Of a DNA stretch of 64,000 nt, positions 57,334 through 64,000 are shown piece after piece (positions within the stretch are counted from its first letter, which is position 1; each line of letters starts with the position of its first letter). The notes under the pieces are model-generated. The model was not told the DNA's origin, did no database searches, and worked only from the letters and a program-made list of their open reading frames with translations. The position numbers were made by a program, and so were the translations under genes. Origin of the DNA: Ligustrum vulgare (Eukaryota > Streptophyta > Magnoliopsida > Lamiales > Oleaceae); assembly GCA_963555705.1 (NCBI GenBank), contig OY743181.1, positions 28,586,513 to 28,650,512 on the forward strand, in the 5' to 3' direction.

Positions 57334-57672
57334 TGTTAAAATTTTATGTAAATAGAATTCTGAAAAATCAACACTAGGAATTTTTATTTAATCAACTAGT
57401 GTTTTAAGCAACACAGAATTAACTTTAAATACAAATAAGACTCAAGTACTTCTCCAAAACACAATGACCAACAACTACTTGCAAATATTGAGCCATAAAA
57501 TATTCAAGTAACCAAGTGTAGAAATATTCTCTAACAAAATATTGGCTCATTCTAAAGTAAATAAAAAAAATCCTAAAAAAATAGATAAAATAGAACCCTT
57601 TCGTCCGACGACCAGCTCCTGTCCATGCATGCAAGATGTTTGGAATCCTAATGTCCATGGATGCATGAAACA
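57334..57672 (-). repeat. candidate 3' LTR of the second chromovirus
   Basis: TGTTAAAATT...GCATGAAACA, 339 bp, located directly after the pol stop and ending where Tat antisense sequence begins. No partner LTR or target duplication is in the window, so the ends are provisional. Confidence 0.4.
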
Positions 57673-57686
57673 TGTGCACGTCCGGG

Positions 57687-58510
57687 TTAGTCCATATACT
57701 TTAGATTCCTAATGAAAACCCCAGTGGACTTTCTTGGCTTATCATTGCTCTCCTCTTGAAGTGGAACCTTGTCCTCAAGGTTTAGATTAGGGAACATTTC
57801 CCACAGCTCTTGTGTACTTTCCCAATTGGCATCCTCAATAGGCAGTTTCATCCATTGAACTAAGCTTTCTTCAATGATACTTTTTCCCTTCCTAAACCAC
57901 CTCGTGTCCAATATGGTTCCATAATGATTTCACCATCATCTTTTATAGGCGGTAATTCAGTGTTGGTGAAGTTGTTGTCTCCAATATATTTTTGAAGTAA
58001 GGAAACATGAAAAATGGGATGAACTCGAGAACCATCTGGAAGTGTTAGTTTGTAAGCCACTTTCCCAATTTTTTCCTCAATCAAATAAGGACCATAAAAT
58101 CTATTGGCTAGCTTCTGATAAGTTCTTTTGAAGACCGTTTGTTGTCGATATGGATGCAGTTTAAGAAAAATTGAATTGCCCACTTGGAACTCCACATCTC
58201 ATCTCCTTGAATCTGCCACCTGCTTCATTCTATTAATAGCCACATGTAAATTAGTTTTGAGTTGCTCAAGTACAACATCTCGTGAGAGTAGTGTTTGGTC
58301 CACTTCGTTCACTATTGATGATCCCACTTCATAGTATGGAATGTTTGGTGGTAACCTACCATATAATGCTTGGAAGGGAATCATTCCAGTGGATACATGA
58401 TAAGATATATTGTAACAATATTCTACTCATGGAAGAAAAGCATGCCATTTTCATGGCTGTTGAGAAGCAAAACACTAAAGATATTGTTCGACACACCAAT
58501 TGACCACCTT
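57687..58510 (-). pseudogene. chromovirus integrase C-terminus and chromodomain
   Basis: Reading from 58510 down: VVNWCVEQYL, stops, then GMIPFQALYGRLPPNIPYYE, the GPY/F region ([53 protein letters not shown]) and a chromodomain ([17 protein letters not shown]) ending in LNLEDKVPLQEE. In-frame stops and shifts occur near 58198, 58420 and 57890. Confidence 0.8.
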
Positions 58511-58515
58511 AGATT

Positions 58516-59032
58516 TGTTGGGAATTAGGACGCAACTAATCCCGCCCAGGATCGATGTGACACAAATAAATTGGACTGAGAAAATATAAAATACGCAAAA
58601 ATAAAATGCAAATACGAAACACAAAGATTTACGTGGTTCAGCAATTTGCCTACGTCCACGGACCCACACCAATATATTTCACTAACTCGAAAAATGAGGA
58701 GTACAAAAATACTACACTGTATTTTTATCTGTCTACACAAAGACTATTCTCTCCAACTCACTTTTCTCTCCACACAAGAAAATATCTTGTGTTTATACTT
58801 TCTCTCTCTCTTGAGCTTGTATTGATTTTGGTGTGTTTCTTACTGCAAACAGAGGCTCAATTTATAGGCAGAATTTTCGTCCAACTTTCAACAGAAAATT
58901 GGTGACCACGTAGCCTCCACAATATTTTGTCTGCCAATCAAAAAAGGTAATGATGGCCTCCATTAATTTCCCACCTTTTGACTCCACTATGGCCTCCATT
59001 AATTTCCCACCTTTTGACTCCACTATCTAACA
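58516..59032 (-). repeat. 3' LTR, Tork-like copy 2
   Basis: The first about 235 bp (plus strand) match copy 1. From about 58770 the sequence is unrelated (cacaagaaaatatcttgtg onward). Contains a 36-bp U3 tandem duplication at 58953-59024 and, on the minus strand, CCTATAAATTGAGC. Confidence 0.9.
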
Positions 59033-59123
59033 ATCTCCCACTTGGAGACAAATGTGACTTCACCCGAGACACCTCCTCCTTGCAACTCCTTGTGAAATAT
59101 GGTGTGAGTCATTTCCTTTGTCT

Positions 59124-62100
59124 TCACTTCAGAAGACCAATTGAAGCTGAGCACAGCTCCAATTTTTCCTTTGTTACTGTCTTGGTCATCATGTCGGCTG
59201 GGTTCTTGCTACCCTGGATCTTCTCTAGTGTTAATATTTCATCCTCCAAAAGAGACCTGATGAAATGATAACGGAGTCCAATGTGCTTGGTTCTAGAATG
59301 AAATGCTGAATTCTTTGCTAGATGTATCGCACTCTGACTATCACTGTGCAAAACATTCTTCTCCTGACTGAATCCCAATTCTGCCAACAAACCCTGTAAC
59401 CAGATCATTTCTTTGCTAGCCTCGGTTACTGCCACGTACTCTGCTTCTGTAGTGGATAGAGCTACAATCTTCTGTATCTGCGAAATCTAGCTAACTGCAG
59501 TAGTACCTACTGTGAAAACATAACCAGTAGTACTTCGTCTGCGATCTACCTCGCCAGCAAAATCTGCATCTACAAAACCTTGTAGAGTCACCTCGCCTCG
59601 TCCAAAGCATAAGCATCTATCAGTAGTTCCCCGTAGATATCTTAATATCCACTTTACTGCTTCCTAATGCTGCTTTCCTGGATTTGCCATAAACCTGCTC
59701 ACAACTCCCACTGCATGAGCAATATCTGGTCTGGTACAAACCATGGCATACATCAAACTTCCAATGCCTGAGGCATATGGTATTTTAGCCATGAAGTTTA
59801 TCTCGTCCTCTGTCTTAGGACTCTGATCACTAGATAGACGGAAGTGATTAGCTAGTGGCGTGTTGACAGCCTTCGCACTGCACATGTTAAATCTCTGCAG
59901 AACTTGACTAATGTACTTGGCCTGAGATAACTGCAAGATACCCTTCTGCTTATCTCTGAAAATCCTCATTCCGAGAATCTGCTTCGCTGCACCCAAGTCC
60001 TTCATTTCGAGTTCTGCCGATAGCTGCATCTTTAACTTTTTGATTTCGTCCATATCTGAGCCTGCTACTAACATATCATCGACATAAAGTAGGAAAATTA
60101 TATAACTGGGCTCGAATCTCCTGAAGTAGCAACAATGGTCAGCATTACATTTGAAGTAGCCATTTTTCTGCATAAATCCGTCGAACTTCTTGTACCACTG
60201 TCTCGGGGCTTGTTTTAAGCCATACAGGCTCTTCTTCAATTTGCAAACGAGCTTCTCCTTTCCTTTGACTGAGAAGCCTTCTGGCTGTTGCATATATATT
60301 TCCTCCTCAAGGTCACCATGAAGGAAAGCAGTTTTCACATCTAACTGCTCCAAGTGCAAACCCTCTGCTGCAACAATATTCAAGACTGATCTGATTGTTG
60401 TCAGCTTCACAACTGGCGAAAATATTTCCGTGTAGTCAATTCCTTCTTTCTGCTGGAAACCTTTGACCACCAACCTCGCCTTGTATCTCTTTGATCCATC
60501 ATGTTCCTCCTTGATTCTGTACACCCACTTATTGTGTAGAGCTCTCTTTCTTGTATGTAACTCAGCTAGTTCCCACGTCTGGTTAGAGATGAGAGACTTT
60601 ATCTCATCTTTCATTGCAAGCTCCCACTTGCCAGAATCACTGACCTGACATGCCTCATGATAGCATTCAGGTTCACCTGCATCAGTAAATAACATGTAAC
60701 TCATGTACTTTCTATTTGGAACATGAGGTCTGGTTGACCTTCTAAGAACAGGGACTGGAGACTGTGATGCATCAGTCTCTAGAACAGGCTCCGGTAACTG
60801 CAGATCCTCCTCTGTCTGCTGCGACGTACTACTTTCTGCAGCATCATCCAACTCAACATATGTTGGATCATCATGTACTGTGTCATCGGACTGCACTGCA
60901 TTTCTGTCCTTATACATAACCTTCTCGTTGAATATGACATCCCTGCTTCTGATGACCTTTCTGTTCTGGTCATCCCATAAGCGGTAGCTGAACTCATCTC
61001 CGCCATATCCAATGAATGTGCACTTTAGTGATTTGGGGTCTAGCTTGCCCCTTGCTTGATCACTAATATGTGCATATGCGACACATCCAAAAACTTTCAA
61101 GTGGGAAAGTTTTATTTCTTTTCCGCTCCATACTTCCTCCGTTATCCTGTACTCCAACGGTACCGAGGGTCCTCGATTGATTAAGTACACCGCTGTGTTG
61201 ACTGCTTCTGCCCAAAACTGTTTGGGCAAGCCTGCATGTAACCTCATGCTTCTGGCTCTCTCCGTTAATGTCCGGTTCATACGTTCTGCAACTCCATTTT
61301 GCTGTGGAGTCCCTGGAAACGTCCTCTCCATTTTGATGCCATTCTGGTAACAGAACTTATTGAACGCCATATCTGTATATTCTCCTCCGTTGTCGGACCT
61401 CAGCTTCTTTACTCGCAATCCTGTTTCATTTTCCACCATGGCTTTCCACTTCTTGAACACATCGAATACTTCGGACTTGTGTCTCAAGAAATAAACCCAC
61501 ACTTTTCTCGAGTGGTCATCAATGAAAGTCACAAAGTATGACTTTCCGCTAATAGATGAAACTGCGGTTGGTCCCCAAACGTCTGTGTGGACTAACTCAA
61601 GTTTCTCTTGCTTCCGAGTTCTGCCACTAGTGTTGAAACTCACCCTGGTTTGCTTCCCAAAGATGCAACTCTCGCATAAGTCTATATCAGTAGACTGAAG
61701 CTCTGGTAGTTTCCCCTTTGCATGCATATACTTGAGTCCCTTCTGACTCATATGCCCAAGTCTCTGGTGCCACAAGTTTGGGCCCTCCTTGCTTTCAGCA
61801 ACTGCAATTGTCACACAAGCATCCGCCGTTGTGTAGAGGGTGCCAGTATCCTTGCCTCGAGCGATAATCATGGCGCCCTTGGTGATCTTCCAGTTATCAC
61901 CAGAGAAGGTGGTGACATGTCCTTCTCCCGACAATTGCTTGACGGAGATCAAGTTCTTCCTCAATTCTGGAATATGTCTCACGTCCTTCAGCTTCCACAC
62001 AGATCCATTGATCTTGATCTGTACATCACCTTTTTCGACCACGCCATACGGTTGATCATTACCGAGATATACTCTGCCAAAATCACCCCGCGTATAGTTT

Positions 62101-63014
62101 ACAAAAAACTCCTTGTTTGAGGTAGCATGAAAAGATGCTCTGGAATCAATCACCCAGTATTCCGTTTTTCTCTCCAAAGAGCATATCAAGGCATCGTCCG
62201 CTTCCTCTTCCACAACATTAACCTCCGTCCTGTTCTCCTTTTCTTTTGGAGGTGTTGGACACTGGTTTTTGTAATGACCGGTCTTGCCACACTTCCAACA
62301 TTCCACAACCTTTGTCTTGTTAGGATTGTTTGGATTTCTGGACCTCGATCTGCCACTTCTGAATTTGCCGTTTCCCCGCCCATTTCCTCTGTTAGAACTC
62401 CTGCCTCTGCTTTCTACGTTCAACGCCGATCCTGAAGTTGAGACACCTTCTGACTGTCGTCTGATCTCCTCCGTTAAGATCATGCTTACGACATCATCGA
62501 ACTTCAATTTTGACTTTCCGGTAGAGCCACTAATTGCTGTGACTGTACCATTCCAGCTGTCTGGCAACTGCCCAAGAATTAACAGAGCTCGAACTTCATC
62601 ACTAAAAGTGATTTCGACTGTGTTTAGCTGGTCCGTCACTTCATTGAATTCATTTAGGTGCTCCCCAAATCTTCCGCCTTCGGCCATCTTCATATTGAAC
62701 AGCTTTTTAATTAAGTGGACTTTATTTGCTGCAGATGGCTGTTCGTACATGCTAGAAAGGACTGCCATGAGAGACTCTGTCGTCTTCTCATTTTTTATGT
62801 TGAAGGCCACTGACTTTGACAACGTCAGCCTGATTGTGCCGAGTGCTTTTCGATCAAGCAACTCCCAATCCCCCTGGCTTATATCTTCTGGCTTTTCTTT
62901 TAGTGGCTTGTATAGATCCTTCTGGTACAGATAGTCCTCCATTTGCATTTTCCAAAATCTAAAATTTGAACCATCAAATTTATCAAATTTGGATATTTTC
63001 TCATCTGTCGACAT
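59124..63014 (-). pseudogene. gag-pol of Tork-like copy 2, two stops
   Basis: Same 1297-codon frame as copy 1, start MSTDEKISKFDKFDG. Domains match copy 1. Protease reads WVIDSRASFHATS, the DSG Gly being Arg (codon 62139-62141). Reverse transcriptase keeps YVDD (YVDDMLVAGSD). Two TAG codons in the RT/RNase H part, 59664-59666 and 59487-59489, both replace Trp codons that copy 1 retains. Two stops plus the protease change indicate an inactive copy. Confidence 0.9.
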
Positions 63015-63127
63015 TGCTCCCACTCGATCACAAAACAGTCTAAAGAAATCTTTTCTGATGTGGAAGATCAGTCAAAGCTGCAACCACAGAGCATACTAAG
63101 AATTTCAAAAGATTTCAATGAGCCAGA

Positions 63128-63139
63128 GCTCTGATACCA
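63128..63139 (-). other. primer-binding site, Tork-like copy 2
   Basis: TGGTATCAGAGC on the minus strand, two bases from the 5' LTR. Confidence 0.9.
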
Positions 63140-63141
63140 AT

Positions 63142-63657
63142 TGTTGGGAATTAGGACGCAACTAATCCCGCCCAGGATCGATGTGACACAAATAAATTGG
63201 ACTGAGAAAATATAAATACGCAAAAATAAAATGCAAATACGAAACACAAAGATTTACGTGGTTCAGCAATTTGCCTACGTCCACGGACCCACACCAATAT
63301 ATTTCACTAACTCGAAAAATGAGGAGTACAAAAATACTACACTGTATTTTTATCTGTCTACACAAAGACTATTCTCTCCAACTCACTTTTCTCTCTACAC
63401 AAGAAAATATCTTGTGTTTATACTTTCTCTCTCTCTTGAGCTTGTATTGATTTTGGTGTGTTTCTTACTGCAAACGGAGGCTCAATTTATAGGCAGAATT
63501 TTCGTCCAACTTTCAACAGAAAATTGGTGACCACGTAGCCTCCACAATATTTTGTCTGCCAATCAAAAAAGGTAATGATGGCCTCCATTAATTTCCCACC
63601 TTTTGACTCCACTATGGCCTCCATTAATTTCCCACCTTTTGACTCCACTATCTAACA
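63142..63657 (-). repeat. 5' LTR, Tork-like copy 2
   Basis: 516 bp, nearly identical to 58516-59032, with the same 36-bp U3 duplication. Confidence 0.9.
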
Positions 63658-63662
63658 AGATT

Positions 63663-64000
63663 AGCCACCAGTTTGAGGGTGATAGGTTGAGCTCATATTG
63701 AGTTGGGTACTGGACCTTTTGAAAAATTCTTTCCAAAAGTAACTGATGAAGATTGGATCACAGTCACTTATGATGGATCTAGTTATCCCATGTAATTTGG
63801 TGACACCTTCCACAAATTTTTTAGCTACCACTTTGGTGGTGAAAGGGTGTGACAAAGTCAAGAAGTGTGCATATTTGCTCAGGCAATCAATGACAACCAT
63901 ATTGGCTTTTTGGCCATTGGATGGTTGAAGCTCTTCAATGAAGTCCATGGTAATATCCTCCCGAACTTGACAAGGAATAGGTAATGGTTGGAGAAGACCA
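63663..64000 (-). pseudogene. chromovirus integrase core, 5' side of the interruption
   Basis: MDFIEELQPSNGQKANMVV, then DCLSKYAHFLTL, SDCDPIF and STYHPQTGG, the integrase DDE core of a chromovirus. The usual HPQTDGQ reads HPQTGG. The frame ends exactly at the agatt target duplication and its continuation is at 58510. Confidence 0.8.

Larger units (their letters stand above)
58516..63657 (-). mobile_element. Tork-like Ty1/copia element, copy 2
   Basis: Complete structure, 5142 bp, with target duplication agatt (58511-58515, 63658-63662) inside the chromovirus integrase. LTRs are 58516-59032 (517 bp) and 63142-63657 (516 bp); I count two substitutions and one 1-bp indel. PBS 63128-63139, PPT 59033-59044. 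The internal region is very close to copy 1, but the U3 part of the LTR is unrelated. Confidence 0.9.
32414..64000 (+). mobile_element. outer Tat-lineage Ty3/gypsy element, nested and partial
   Basis: Plus-strand pieces in order: LTR 32414-33106, primer region 33110, gag/protease remnant to 33919, pol C-terminus 48556-49012, tandem-repeat 3' region 49170-49860, and an antisense ORF region 50207-50499 plus 55562-57333. These are separated by the Tekay-like element, a Tork-like copia and a second chromovirus. The 3' LTR would lie beyond the right edge. The pol tail resembles Tat/Retand polyproteins, and antisense extra ORFs and 3' tandem repeats are known features of that lineage. Reverse transcriptase and most of integrase are missing. 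Confidence 0.65.
57334..64000 (-). mobile_element. second chromovirus, minus strand, partial
   Basis: Integrase core at the right edge (63948-63661), integrase C-terminus and chromodomain at 58500-57687, and a candidate 3' LTR at 57334-57672. A Tork-like copia interrupts the integrase. The 5' two-thirds lie beyond 64000. The phrase [20 protein letters not shown] is a chromodomain, which makes this a chromovirus of a different clade from the Tekay-like one (Reina/Galadriel-like, not resolved). Confidence 0.75.

Overview
The window looks like nuclear DNA of a flowering plant, most likely a eudicot. It is AT-rich, its long reading frames are almost all plant LTR-retrotransposon polyproteins, and the one plausible host gene has introns and plant-type RING and PHD fingers. 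I cannot name the species. Nothing bacterial or organellar is visible.

Layout. 1-7271: a decayed SIRE-like Ty1/copia element on the minus strand, with its 5' LTR at 5994-7271 and its 3' LTR off the left edge. 7272-16380: gene-poor DNA with small DNA transposons (a Harbinger-type MITE with TTA flanks, two hAT-type MITEs, an Emigrant-like element with TA flanks), degenerate tandem arrays and an old LTR relic. About 16519-25340: a Mutator-like element carrying a broken FAR1-type transposase gene on the minus strand, split by a 4.3-kb LTR element (19293-23566, 5-bp target duplication caaac) that has no gag-pol but holds an antisense transposon-protein ORF. 26843-31040: the probable host gene, a nuclear acidic/basic-repeat RING-PHD protein on the minus strand.

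32414 to the right edge is a nested retrotransposon stack that can be unpacked from target duplications. The outermost element is a plus-strand Tat-lineage Ty3/gypsy (LTR 32414-33106, gag/protease remnant, pol C-terminus at about 48.6-49.0 kb, 3' tandem repeats, antisense ORF at 50.2-57.3 kb). A Tekay/Del-like chromovirus (33920-48551) sits in its protease region. That element holds an Athila-like solo LTR (34891-36410) and a SIRE solo LTR (46411-47794) of the same family as the element at the left edge. A Tork-like copia (50500-55556) sits in the Tat antisense ORF. A second chromovirus starts at about 57334, runs off the right edge, and is itself interrupted in its integrase by a second Tork-like copia (58516-63657).

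None of the retroelements is intact. The two Tork copies are young (LTR pairs differ by two substitutions each, plus one indel in the second), but both have lost the protease active-site glycine and carry stop codons, and one has lost a catalytic aspartate of reverse transcriptase. The points most worth following are antisense ORFs shared by unrelated LTR elements, a swapped U3 promoter between the two Tork copies, and inactivating mutations that fit deamination of methylated cytosines. I found no CRISPR array, rRNA or tRNA gene, and no clearly new non-transposon system.
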